Source of the DNA: Pelagibius sp. Alg239-R121
Lineage (GTDB): Bacteria; Pseudomonadota; Alphaproteobacteria; Kiloniellales; Kiloniellaceae
Direction: 5' to 3'
DNA: 64,000 nt
Assembly (NCBI RefSeq): GCF_947331435.1
Contig: NZ_CAMZOF010000011.1
Span: forward strand, 62,001 to 126,000
Both the position numbers and the translations under genes were made by a program. This document shows, piece after piece, positions 1 to 8,095 of this stretch; within the stretch, counting starts at the first letter, position 1; every line of letters starts with the position of its first letter. Below the pieces are notes generated by a model, which ran no database searches, was not told where the DNA came from, and was given only the letters and a program-made list of their open reading frames with translations.

Positions 1-858
1 ATCTTCCCATCGGGACGGTTCTGCTCCAATGCCGACGAATGCTCGGAAGCGTTGCTCGACGGCCGGCTCGAAGTTTACATCACCACGAATGGCGGTCTCG
101 CGGGCTGGTATCCTCCAGCGCAGTTCCTCGACCTTCCTTATTTGCTACCGAATGACCGCGTGGCTGAATGCGTCTTCGACGGTCCTTTGGTGGGGAAAAT
201 TCGTGATGCCGTCCTTCAGGACGTCGGCGCCGCCCGGCTTATGGCTGTCTCGAACACCGGTGGCTGGCGCAACATCGCGACAACCGCAAAACAGGTCAAA
301 ACGCCAGATGATGTCAAAGGCTTGAAACTCCGCACGATCGGCGCCGATATCCAGATCGAACTCGTCAAATCCATGGGTGGCAACCCAACTCCGATCGCCT
401 GGCCGGAAGTCTATACGTCCCTGGGAACAGGTGTGGTCGAAGGTACTAAAAACGGCATCACCGACATCGTGAACATGAAGTTCCAGGATCATCTGAAGTA
501 CATCTCGCTCGACGGGCATGCCTATATGGCCGCACTTTGGTGGATGAACGAGGATGCCTTCAAGGATCTGAGCCCGGAACATCAACGCATCGTCTACGAT
601 GGCTTCCAGTTCCTGAAGCAGACCGCGCGCGTTCTGCCGATGCGTAAGGGCGTGGATGCCTTTGCGGCCTTCAAAGAAGCCGGTGGTACGGTTTACTCAC
701 CGACCGCAGACGAAAAAGCGTCTTTCCAGAAAGCTGCCCAGCCGGTTTGGGCCTGGTACGAAAGCAATTTTGGCCGCGAATGGATCGACGCCGCACAGAC
801 GGCGGTCAACGACTGCGAAGCCAAGCTGACGGCTGAATTCGAGGAAGCTGCAAAATAA
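1..858 (+). CDS. TRAP transporter substrate-binding protein, DctP family (5' partial)
   Basis: The frame is open from the first base, so the start and signal peptide lie outside the window; 285 residues are visible. The DctP pattern is clear: a GLKLRTIG strand followed by IPxAWPEVYTSLxTGVVEG-type text (here TPIAWPEVYTSLGTGVVEGT), which in this family contributes the arginine that clamps the carboxylate of the ligand, and a long amphipathic C-terminal helix. It would act in the periplasm, delivering an organic acid or amino-acid-like substrate to DctQM permeases. No permease follows it; a terminator begins 41 bases after the stop, so any partner genes would lie upstream. The substrate cannot be read from sequence. 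Confidence 0.9.
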   Translation: MFPSGRFCSNADECSEALLDGRLEVYITTNGGLAGWYPPAQFLDLPYLLPNDRVAECVFDGPLVGKIRDAVLQDVGAARLMAVSNTGGWRNIATTAKQVKTPDDVKGLKLRTIGADIQIELVKSMGGNPTPIAWPEVYTSLGTGVVEGTKNGITDIVNMKFQDHLKYISLDGHAYMAALWWMNEDAFKDLSPEHQRIVYDGFQFLKQTARVLPMRKGVDAFAAFKEAGGTVYSPTADEKASFQKAAQPVWAWYESNFGREWIDAAQTAVNDCEAKLTAEFEEAAK

Positions 859-898
859 TTAACTCCCTGTGCAAATGCCCTGAAATTGGGGCGCACTG

Positions 899-929
899 GC
901 CGTCGGATTGACTCCGGCGGCTTTTTTTT
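899..929 (+). terminator. Rho-independent terminator after the TRAP binding-protein gene
   Basis: A 9-bp stem (899-907 with 913-921, one G-T wobble) with a 5-base loop is followed directly by eight T residues. It closes the transcription unit of the partial DctP gene. Confidence 0.9.
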
Positions 930-1198
930 GCCTCACGGGGCTAGATTCGGCCAAGAGAAGCAACTCGGGGAGAAACCAATCTAATTCAAAAGGATAGGGC
1001 AGATTTCGATCCCTCGGCTGAGCTATTTATTGCCGCGGCTTTCAAAAATCGCTTCTAAAGATCCGCTAAACGTGAGCTATAATCGCCGGACACTGAACAA
1101 CCGGACCTATGAATGAATGGATAGATGATTTCGTCAGTATCTGGGGATTGACTGATAATTTGGACAACAGTCGGCGCTTGAATGGGAGGGGAAGATAG
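930..1198. other. Intergenic region with a possible 29-codon leader frame
   Basis: There is no long gene here. An ATG at 1109 opens a 29-codon frame whose TAG (1196-1198) touches the ATG of the AAA+ gene at 1199, and the ribosome-binding site of the latter (GGGAGGGGAAG) lies inside this frame. It might be a translationally coupled leader peptide or chance; its composition gives no further support. Confidence 0.3.
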
Positions 1199-1774
1199 AT
1201 GACTCCAAGAATCCAAGCCAATGATCTCAAAGCCTTTGGACGATCTTTTCCAGCACGCGAATTGACCACCGAACTGGCGTGGCGAGACGTCGAATCCTAC
1301 GAAACGATCGAAGACCAGCTCTCGGAGCTTCGCGAAGATGCAAGCAATCTTCGCAAGAAGGGATATACCGGGAGTTACCGGGTTCTTTTTAGTGGCCCGC
1401 CCGGCACCGGGAAAACGCTGTCCGGCCTACTAATGGGCCGGGAAAGCGGCCGCCGGGTCGTCTACGTCGACCTACCCAACCTGATCTCTCAATACATCGG
1501 TGAAACGGAAAAAAACCTAACCAAACTGCTCGATCGGGCCAGTGCGGAAAATTGGCTACTGTACTTTGACGAAGCAGACGCTCTTTTTAGCAGACGCACT
1601 CAGGTCAAGGACGCGCACGGCCACTATGCCAACCAGGAGGTTTCGTATCTTCTCCGGCGCATGGAACAGTTCGAAGACCTGGTCATCTTCGCGACCAATT
1701 CCTGCCCCGACCGTAACCAGGCACTGGGGAGCTATTTCCACAGAATTATCAGATTTTCAGGCTGTCCCAACTAG
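1199..1774 (+). CDS. AAA+ ATPase, truncated before the C-terminal lid domain
   Basis: The 191-residue product has Walker A GPPGTGKT at 66-73, Walker B LLYFDEAD ending at about 127 and a sensor-1 asparagine in FATN (167). It resembles the single-domain AAA+ proteins of the FtsH/p97-like clade that remodel protein complexes. Family members continue with an arginine-finger segment and a helical lid. Here the text runs NQALGSYFHRIIRF and stops five residues later, so the usual RRF arginine-finger motif is replaced by SYF and the lid is absent. A good ribosome-binding site supports the start at 1199. It is probably a decaying remnant or a regulatory fragment. It converges on rocD with a 43-base gap and no functional neighbours are evident. 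Confidence 0.75.
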   Translation: MTPRIQANDLKAFGRSFPARELTTELAWRDVESYETIEDQLSELREDASNLRKKGYTGSYRVLFSGPPGTGKTLSGLLMGRESGRRVVYVDLPNLISQYIGETEKNLTKLLDRASAENWLLYFDEADALFSRRTQVKDAHGHYANQEVSYLLRRMEQFEDLVIFATNSCPDRNQALGSYFHRIIRFSGCPN

Positions 1775-1817
1775 GTTCTGCTGAGGGCCAGGATGAGACA
1801 GGCCTCACAGATTGCAG

Positions 1818-3026
1818 CTACTGCATGCGGATAACCGGCTCAATACGTTCCAGCGCCCAATCAATCTGATCCTTGTCGATGATCAGCGGCGGCGCGAAGC
1901 GGATGGTATCGACATGGGTTTCTTTGCAAAGAATTCCTCCCTCGCGCAGGGCTTCGCAGTACTGGCGTGCGCCACCTGCTTCCTTGTGAAATTCGACCGC
2001 AATCATCAGGCCGCGCCCGCGAACCTCCTTGATCAGGTTGTTGCGGATCGCCTTCAAACCATCGAGGAAATATGCCCCCATCCTTTCGGCGTTCTCGATC
2101 ATGCCTTCTTCGATCAGCACCCGCAGTGCGGCACGTGCTACGGCGCAAGCCATGGGATTCCCGCCAAAGGTCGAGCCATGCTGTCCCGGTTTGAGCACAC
2201 CGAGCACCTCTGAATTCGAAAGCACTGCCGATACCGGATAAAAGCCGCCGGACAGCGCTTTGCCGACGAGCGTCAGATCCGCTTCGATTTCTTCGTGTTC
2301 TTCAGCGAGCAGCTTTCCCGTACGGCCCAGACCCGTCTGAATTTCGTCCAGAATCAGGACGACATTCTCTCGTGTGCAGATCTCGCGCACCTGCTTGAGA
2401 TAACCCTGCGCCGGGATAATCACTCCGGCCTCGCCCTGAATCGGCTCAACCAGAAATCCGACTGTATTCGGCGTGATGGCTGCTTCCAACGCCGCCGCAT
2501 CGCCAAAAGGAATAACCTTAAAGCCAGGCGCAAAAGGGCCGAAGCCGTTGCGCGCCGCCGGGTCGGTGCTGAATCCGACAATCGCAATCGTCCGTCCGTG
2601 GAAATTGTCGGCACAGACAATGATCTCCGCCTGATCCGCCGGGACGCCTTTGACCTCATAACCCCACTTGCGAACCGCCTTGATCGCGCTCTCCACCGCT
2701 TCGGCGCCGCTGTTCATGGGCAGCACCTTGTGGGAGTTGGTCAGTTCGCAGACCTCCTGATAGAACAATGCCAGCTGATCGTTGTGAAAAGCGCGCGAGG
2801 TGAGTGCTAGGCGGCCAGATTGTTCGATCAGGGCTTCGCGGATCACCGGATGGCAATGTCCCTGGTTGACCGCAGAATAGGCCGACAGGCAGTCCATGTA
2901 GCGATTGCCGTCGGCGTCCCAGACCCAAATTCCCTCGCCGCGGGACAGAACCACATCAAGCGGCTTGTAGTTGTGGGCGCCGAGTTCGGCTTCAACGGCG
3001 ACGAGCTGTTCGGGGTTGAGTTTCAT
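1818..3026 (-). CDS. rocD: Ornithine aminotransferase (ornithine-oxo-acid transaminase)
   Basis: This class-III PLP aminotransferase of 402 residues is full length for the family. Hallmarks are [19 protein letters not shown], the aspartate pairing with the PLP ring nitrogen ([15 protein letters not shown]227), and the Schiff-base lysine K256 in LVGKALSGG. The [14 protein letters not shown] segment and the C-terminal FAPPLIID are typical of RocD rather than ArgD. It converts ornithine and 2-oxoglutarate into glutamate semialdehyde and glutamate in the cytosol. It lies just downstream of arginase on the same strand, so arginine would go to ornithine and then to glutamate semialdehyde. A GGAG site precedes the ATG. 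Confidence 0.95.
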   Translation of the reverse strand: MKLNPEQLVAVEAELGAHNYKPLDVVLSRGEGIWVWDADGNRYMDCLSAYSAVNQGHCHPVIREALIEQSGRLALTSRAFHNDQLALFYQEVCELTNSHKVLPMNSGAEAVESAIKAVRKWGYEVKGVPADQAEIIVCADNFHGRTIAIVGFSTDPAARNGFGPFAPGFKVIPFGDAAALEAAITPNTVGFLVEPIQGEAGVIIPAQGYLKQVREICTRENVVLILDEIQTGLGRTGKLLAEEHEEIEADLTLVGKALSGGFYPVSAVLSNSEVLGVLKPGQHGSTFGGNPMACAVARAALRVLIEEGMIENAERMGAYFLDGLKAIRNNLIKEVRGRGLMIAVEFHKEAGGARQYCEALREGGILCKETHVDTIRFAPPLIIDKDQIDWALERIEPVIRMQ

Positions 3027-3085
3027 ATCATTGCTCCGCGCTTTTTAGGGGCTAACCAATTTCCGGGGATCGATTTAACCTCGAT

Positions 3086-4060
3086 CTAACGATGCAGGGT
3101 TGCTTTACCGAAGAGGCTGCCTGTCAGGTCGACCAGCAGCTCCGCCGATTTGTTTCTTTCATCCAGCAGAGGATTGAGCTCGACCAGATCGAGAGAACCC
3201 AGCAAACCTGATTCGGCGATCATCTCCATGCAAAGATGTGCTTCGCGATAGGTCACGCCGCCTGGGACCGTGGTGCCGACACCCGGCGCGATGCTGGGGT
3301 CCAGAAAGTCAACGTCGAGACTGACATGCAAATGCCCGCCTGCGGTCGCAACTTCCTCAAGGATCTCACCCATGATGGTAAAGGTGCTTCGCTCGTCGAT
3401 CGCACGCATGTCGAAGACCTTCATGCCGCTATCGACCAAAGACGCCTTTTCGACCTGATCCACGGAGCGAATACCAAAGAGATTGATCCGGCTGGGTTCG
3501 ACCACCGGTGTCGCAACACCCAGATCAAACTCGGGATTGTCAATCCGGCCGCAGAGCGCCGCGATCGGCATACCGTGGACGTTGCCGGACGGCGACGAAA
3601 GAGGTGTATTGAAATCAGTGTGCGCATCGAACCACATCACGAAAAGCGGACGGCCCTGCTCGCTGCAATGCTTGGCGATACCAACGATGGATCCCATGGC
3701 GATACAGTGATCGCCACCAAGTACGACCGGCGTCATCCTATCACCTGCGACCTCATAAATTCGATCGCGCAGCAGGCGGCACCAGGTACTGACTTCACGC
3801 AGATTACGGCAACCGTTGCCCGGCTGCTCCTCTGGATTAGGCGGTCCGCCGAGATCACCGAGATCCACGACGTTGTGGCCAAGTTCCCTTAGCGACGTTG
3901 CAAGACCTGCGATCCTAAGCGCTTCAGGCCCGAGGGAGGCACCCCGCACGCCGGCCCCGACATCAGTCGGAACACCGATCAGAGCAAGCTTGTTCATCGT
4001 TTCCGCGGCTGTAGGCTTCTCGCTGGAGCTGCGTTCCAAAGTATCTGTTTGAGCCATCAT
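3086..4060 (-). CDS. rocF: Arginase
   Basis: The ureohydrolase motifs with manganese ligands are all present: GGDHCIAMGS, DAHTDFNTPLSSPSGNVHG and SLDVDFLDPSIAPG. The enzyme hydrolyses arginine to ornithine and urea in the cytosol. The reading frame stays open upstream to 4192, but the first 44 codons look non-coding and would fill the divergent promoter; I chose the ATG-ATG pair at 4060/4057, which is preceded by AGGA. The product is about 324 residues, near the usual length. It lies 59 bp upstream of rocD, probably in one transcript, and diverges from the Lrp/AsnC gene at 4277, which is the likely regulator. Confidence 0.95.
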   Translation of the reverse strand: MMAQTDTLERSSSEKPTAAETMNKLALIGVPTDVGAGVRGASLGPEALRIAGLATSLRELGHNVVDLGDLGGPPNPEEQPGNGCRNLREVSTWCRLLRDRIYEVAGDRMTPVVLGGDHCIAMGSIVGIAKHCSEQGRPLFVMWFDAHTDFNTPLSSPSGNVHGMPIAALCGRIDNPEFDLGVATPVVEPSRINLFGIRSVDQVEKASLVDSGMKVFDMRAIDERSTFTIMGEILEEVATAGGHLHVSLDVDFLDPSIAPGVGTTVPGGVTYREAHLCMEMIAESGLLGSLDLVELNPLLDERNKSAELLVDLTGSLFGKATLHR

Positions 4061-4228
4061 GGTGACGGATCCTAATATTCGAGGGTGACAAGAGAATGTC
4101 ATGAACTGCCGGTCAGGTGCTGCCGAAGATGCCGCAGCGGCAAGAGGAACTGCCGGCAACATCTGGTTGGACAGCAGAAACTGCTGTAACATCTCCCGCT
4201 AGATCAAATTTTAAATTTCAGTGAGTTA

Positions 4229-4253
4229 GAGTGTTTACCGGCAGAAAACACTC
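4229..4253. promoter_or_regulatory. Inverted repeat in the rocF-lrp divergent promoter (candidate operator)
   Basis: A perfect 8-bp inverted repeat, GAGTGTTT/AAACACTC, is separated by 9 bases and lies 23 bases before the regulator's start. An AT-rich near-palindrome (AAATTTTAAATTT) lies at about 4206-4218. The position suits a site for the Lrp/AsnC protein; the assignment is inferred. Confidence 0.5.
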
Positions 4254-4276
4254 GGATATTCGGCCAGGAGGTGGAA

Positions 4277-4765
4277 ATGGCGCAGCATAATGAGCTGGAT
4301 CGGATCGATTTAAAGATCCTGACAGCTCTGCAGGACAACGGACGTATCACCAATCAGGCGCTGTCAGATTTGGTAGGTCTGTCGCCAAGCCCCTGCCTGC
4401 AGCGGGTCAAACGTCTCGAAAAACGCGGCATTATCAAAGGTTATTCCTGCCAGATCGATCTGGCACGGATCGCCCAGAGTATCACTGTCTTTGTGAGCGT
4501 CAGCCTCTCCAGCCACGAGAAGGGAGCCTTCGGCACCTTCGAAGCTGCCGTTGCCGATATTCCTGAACTTGTCGAATGCCATAAGGTCAGCGGCCAATTC
4601 GATTATCTGCTGCGCTTTGTCTGCAACGACATCGGAACCTACACCGCAATCAGCGACCACCTGCTGGCCACCGGGCCCGACGGACTGAACCTCAGCAGCC
4701 ATGTGGTCCTGCAGACCTCGAAGGAAAGCGGAACAGTCGGCCTCGAACGCCTTACCGGCGATTAG
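4277..4765 (+). CDS. Lrp/AsnC family transcriptional regulator
   Basis: The product is 162 residues, normal for the family. An N-terminal helix-turn-helix occupies about residues 5-60 (ITNQALSDLVGLSPSPCLQRVKRLE), followed by the RAM ligand-binding domain with the conserved VxExHxVSGxxDYLLR pattern (here VECHKVSGQFDYLLR). An ideal AGGAGG six bases before the ATG fixes the start. It is divergent from rocF-rocD, so it most likely activates that operon in response to arginine or ornithine, as PutR/ArgR-type Lrp proteins do in related bacteria; this is inferred from position. Confidence 0.9.
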   Translation: MAQHNELDRIDLKILTALQDNGRITNQALSDLVGLSPSPCLQRVKRLEKRGIIKGYSCQIDLARIAQSITVFVSVSLSSHEKGAFGTFEAAVADIPELVECHKVSGQFDYLLRFVCNDIGTYTAISDHLLATGPDGLNLSSHVVLQTSKESGTVGLERLTGD

Positions 4766-4881
4766 ACCCGATCAGCAAAGAACGATCAGACTCTTACTCT
4801 TTTAGTTAGAGGACAATTCTCGCTCTTGACTGTTTCCGTCAAGGACCATCGCACCCTAAAGAAACTGGTGTAAGCCTGCAA

Positions 4882-6207
4882 TTACCCGGCAATCGTCTTA
4901 GGCAGCCAGAGCACAATCTCGGGAAAAGCGATTAGGACACCGACGGTCAGCACATCTGCAACGAAGAATGGTGATGCGCCCCGAAACACGTCCTGGACCG
5001 AAATATCCGGTCTGACCCCAGCCACGACAAAGCAGTTCAAGCCGATGGGCGGTGTGATCAGGCAGAGCTCAGCCATCTTCACCACGATGATCCCGAACCA
5101 GATGGGGTCGTAACCCAACGCGATGACGGCAGGATAAACCACCGGCAGAGTCAGCAGCAGCATCCCGATGGCATCCATAAACATACCGAGGATGGCATAG
5201 GCGGCCAGGATCATCAGCAGCGTGACTATTCTCGGCTGATCGAGTCCGGCAATCCACTGGGCAAAAACTTCGGGCAGGTCTGCGTAACCCAGGAAGCGCA
5301 CATAGAGCAAAACGCCCCAGATGATGGTAAAGATCATCACCGTTAACTTGGCGCTTTCCATCAGCGCACCCTTGAGCTGTTGCCAGCGCATGCCCTTCCA
5401 GACTGCCATGACAAGCACCACGAAAGCGCCGAGTGCGCCGGCTTCCGTCGGCGTCCCCCAACCGAAGTAGATGCAATAGATGATGATCGCCACGACTGCG
5501 AAGATCGGCATGGCGCCAGGCAGGCTCTCAAAGCGCTGACGCCAGGTAAAACCACTCACCGGCGGGCCGAGGTCTTTCCGCCACTTGGCTAGGCCGATCA
5601 CGATCCCTGCGTAGATCAGCGCCGAAACGGCGCCGGGCAGAAAGCCCGCCAGCAGCAGCTTTCCAACCGACTGTTCCACGATAATCGCGTAGATCACCAG
5701 AATAGCGGAGGGCGGAATGAGTGACGCCAGAGTGCCGCCCGCCGCCACCACACCGGCCGCAAATCGTTTGTCGTAGCCGATCTTCAGCATCTCGGGGATA
5801 GCAATCCGCGCAAAGACGGCCGAGGTCGCGACCGATGCGCCGGATACGGCCGCGAATCCTGCTGTGGCGAAGACCGTTGCAACGCCCAGGCCGCCCGGCA
5901 GCCAGCCAACCCATCGCTTGGCCGCCTCGAACAGGCTCTTGGTCAAACCTGCATAGTAGGCAAGATAACCAATCAGGATGAAGGTCGGAATCAGCGACAA
6001 GGCATAGGTCGTTGACTTCGAATGCGGTACAGTGCCGGCCAGTTTTATGGCAACAAGTACACCCTTTTCAAAGCCCAGGCGCTGGGACTGCAGCGTGATC
6101 AGCCCGAGCAACCCGACCAGCGCGGCGGCAAACGCCACCCGTACGCCGATCAAGACAAGAACCACCAAAAGCACCGAAAACAGCAGGCCGATCTCGAAAG
6201 GGGTCAT
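4882..6207 (-). CDS. TRAP transporter large permease subunit (DctM-like)
   Basis: The 441-residue, very hydrophobic protein has about 12 predicted membrane spans. Family signatures include ASLIPPSAILVIYAIIVEQSVGKLLLAGFLPG and the C-terminal LITPPIGLNCFVVAGV. It is the ion-coupled membrane subunit of a TRAP importer. It is translated after the small subunit with a 4-base ATGA overlap, forming a complete binding-protein/DctQ/DctM operon reading leftwards from 7915. Placement beside the arginine and ornithine genes suggests, but does not prove, an amino-acid-related substrate. Confidence 0.95.
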   Translation of the reverse strand: MTPFEIGLLFSVLLVVLVLIGVRVAFAAALVGLLGLITLQSQRLGFEKGVLVAIKLAGTVPHSKSTTYALSLIPTFILIGYLAYYAGLTKSLFEAAKRWVGWLPGGLGVATVFATAGFAAVSGASVATSAVFARIAIPEMLKIGYDKRFAAGVVAAGGTLASLIPPSAILVIYAIIVEQSVGKLLLAGFLPGAVSALIYAGIVIGLAKWRKDLGPPVSGFTWRQRFESLPGAMPIFAVVAIIIYCIYFGWGTPTEAGALGAFVVLVMAVWKGMRWQQLKGALMESAKLTVMIFTIIWGVLLYVRFLGYADLPEVFAQWIAGLDQPRIVTLLMILAAYAILGMFMDAIGMLLLTLPVVYPAVIALGYDPIWFGIIVVKMAELCLITPPIGLNCFVVAGVRPDISVQDVFRGASPFFVADVLTVGVLIAFPEIVLWLPKTIAG

Positions 6208-6833
6208 GGCCGTGCCTCCCCATCCAAATCTTCGCCCAAGGTCTCTTCCGCTTCACGCTTCGCGATAGCCGCCGCATCCTCGATCATTGGCACTGCGACC
6301 GGTATCTCTTCACCGTTCCATAACGCCCGCCCATAACCGATCAACTGCACCAGCAGGCGCAGCCAGAGCAAGCCTAACGCCACGGGAACGATCAGCTTGG
6401 CCGGCCAGGTGGGAAGCGCGATATCGATCGTCGAATCGCCGATATTCAAGGCTCTTTCGAAATGCAGAAACCCGCCATAAATCAGCGCGGAAATCACGAG
6501 CATCATGAGCGCAACACTGACCACTTCGGCCAGCCAGAGTGGTCGTCCCCGGGCCTTGCCGATCACGATGTCCATCCGGATATGCCCGCCCAATCGCTGG
6601 CAATAGGCCACACCGAGGAAAGCGAACACGACCATGAACTGCTCGACCCAGTCGATGAAACCGGGAATCGGCGCATTGAAGATCTTGCGACCAAGAATCT
6701 GGGCAACCGCCAAAAGCATCAGGGTAAAGACGACCAACCCGGCCATCAGATTTAGCGTCGATTCAACACGAAACAGCTGCCGATCGGCCCAGGAGAGCGT
6801 CGAATCGTCAGTCCGCACGGAGGTGCTGGCCAT
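6204..6833 (-). CDS. TRAP transporter small permease subunit (DctQ-like)
   Basis: The product has 209 residues and four predicted membrane helices, with the family pattern FIDWVEQFMVVFAFLGVAYCQRLGGHIRMD (split here as FIDWVEQF and RLGGHIRMD). It forms the membrane complex with the DctM-like subunit whose gene overlaps its stop. The ATG is preceded by GGGGAA. A charged C-terminal tail of about 30 residues after the last helix is longer than in minimal family members. Confidence 0.93.
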   Translation of the reverse strand: MASTSVRTDDSTLSWADRQLFRVESTLNLMAGLVVFTLMLLAVAQILGRKIFNAPIPGFIDWVEQFMVVFAFLGVAYCQRLGGHIRMDIVIGKARGRPLWLAEVVSVALMMLVISALIYGGFLHFERALNIGDSTIDIALPTWPAKLIVPVALGLLWLRLLVQLIGYGRALWNGEEIPVAVPMIEDAAAIAKREAEETLGEDLDGEARP

Positions 6834-6855
6834 GGTGGTTCCCCAAAAAAGGCAA

Positions 6856-6879
6856 CGGCCCCCGCGTCAGCAGGGGCCG
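6856..6879 (-). terminator. Hairpin between TRAP binding-protein and permease genes
   Basis: A 7-bp GC stem (CGGCCCC with GGGGCCG) has a 10-base loop. On the minus strand it is followed six bases later by six T residues. It sits between the binding-protein stop (6905) and the DctQ start (6833), where partial termination or 3'-end protection would raise binding-protein output over permease output. Confidence 0.6.
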
Positions 6880-6904
6880 AAGATATACGCCCGTTTAAGT
6901 TGCT

Positions 6905-7915
6905 CTATTCGTTGAGCGTTTTCACGACCAGATCATAGAGTTCCTGTCCAGGGACGCCTTTAGCTTCCATGTCCTTGATCCAGGCATCGCGTCCGGGTGC
7001 AGCGGCAGCCTTACGGAAGGCATCGATTTCAGATTGAGGAAAATCGACCTTCTTGATGCCGTTCTTTTCCAGTACGGGACCCCACTTCTCGTAGACCTCA
7101 CCGTACTTGGCAAGATAGTGCTCCAGAGCTTCTGGGATCGAGCTCATCAGGATGTCTTTTTCTTCATCCGAAAGAGACTCGAAGGAATCGATGTTCGCCA
7201 CGATCGGGCAATTGACCGTGCCCGGGTTCAGGTTGGTCGTCCACCATTTGGCGATATCGATAGTCCGGAACGCCAAATGCGCATGAGGTGCGAAAGCCAC
7301 CGAGTCCACGACACCCGATTCCAGAGCATTGTAGGCTTCGGAGGAAGTCACAGACGTCGGCACTGCACCAACCTTCTTGAAGGCCTGCCCGATTCCGCCG
7401 GTGGCTCGAATACGCATGCCGTCGAAATCCGAAAGACTGGTGGGCGGGGTGCCCGTACCGGCCACATTGTACTGCGGCATAGGAGACGGCATCAGCAACT
7501 TGGCATTCCAGCGCGCAAGATCCTTTTGTGTGGCCGGATGACTGTAAATCGCATTGGAGAGTTTGATCTCCTGCTCCAATGTGGTGACGCCCAGGAACGG
7601 CAACTCAAGAACTGTAATTGTCGGGTTCTTATCGCGGTGATAACCGGCGCAGAACTGGGCCATTTCGAAGGCGCCAATCGAGATACCGTCAAGATTTTCA
7701 CGGTTTTTCGACAGGGCCGCACCGTAATGCAGCTTGATCTGGAACTTTCCACCCGATTTCTCGTTCACCAGTTCCGACAGCTTTTCCATATGCTCGGTAA
7801 AGGCCCGGCGCTTGCCCCAGAGCGAGGCATTCCAGGTCGTATCTGCCATGGCTTCGCCGGCGAACGTCAGCGCCACGCCTGCGATAACCGCAGTTTTCCA
7901 CGAAAAACGGATCAT
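6905..7915 (-). CDS. TRAP transporter substrate-binding protein (DctP family)
   Basis: The 336-residue product starts MIRFSWKTAVIAG with a Sec signal peptide cleaved near AMA-DTTWN. The start at 7915 is supported by GGGAGAAG; the frame is open further upstream but without signal character. The domain shows the DctP pattern, FDGMRIRATGG followed by VTSSEAYNALESGVVDSVAF, the region that contacts the ligand. It feeds the DctQM permease encoded downstream. It is clearly diverged from the partial binding protein at 1-858. Confidence 0.93.
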   Translation of the reverse strand: MIRFSWKTAVIAGVALTFAGEAMADTTWNASLWGKRRAFTEHMEKLSELVNEKSGGKFQIKLHYGAALSKNRENLDGISIGAFEMAQFCAGYHRDKNPTITVLELPFLGVTTLEQEIKLSNAIYSHPATQKDLARWNAKLLMPSPMPQYNVAGTGTPPTSLSDFDGMRIRATGGIGQAFKKVGAVPTSVTSSEAYNALESGVVDSVAFAPHAHLAFRTIDIAKWWTTNLNPGTVNCPIVANIDSFESLSDEEKDILMSSIPEALEHYLAKYGEVYEKWGPVLEKNGIKKVDFPQSEIDAFRKAAAAPGRDAWIKDMEAKGVPGQELYDLVVKTLNE

Positions 7916-8095
7916 AGATTTCTTCTCCCTGTAACTTGCTTCCTGCGGCGTGCTTTGACCGCACGCACAATTGTTTCCAATCTCCTGATCGGAGGATCGA
8001 CGGCAAGGAAGCACTTTAGCTTCTTCCCTAACCATCGTTTGGCAGCATTTTTTCAGGAAAAACCGAAAACACAACAGCTCATTCAGCGAGGCCGT

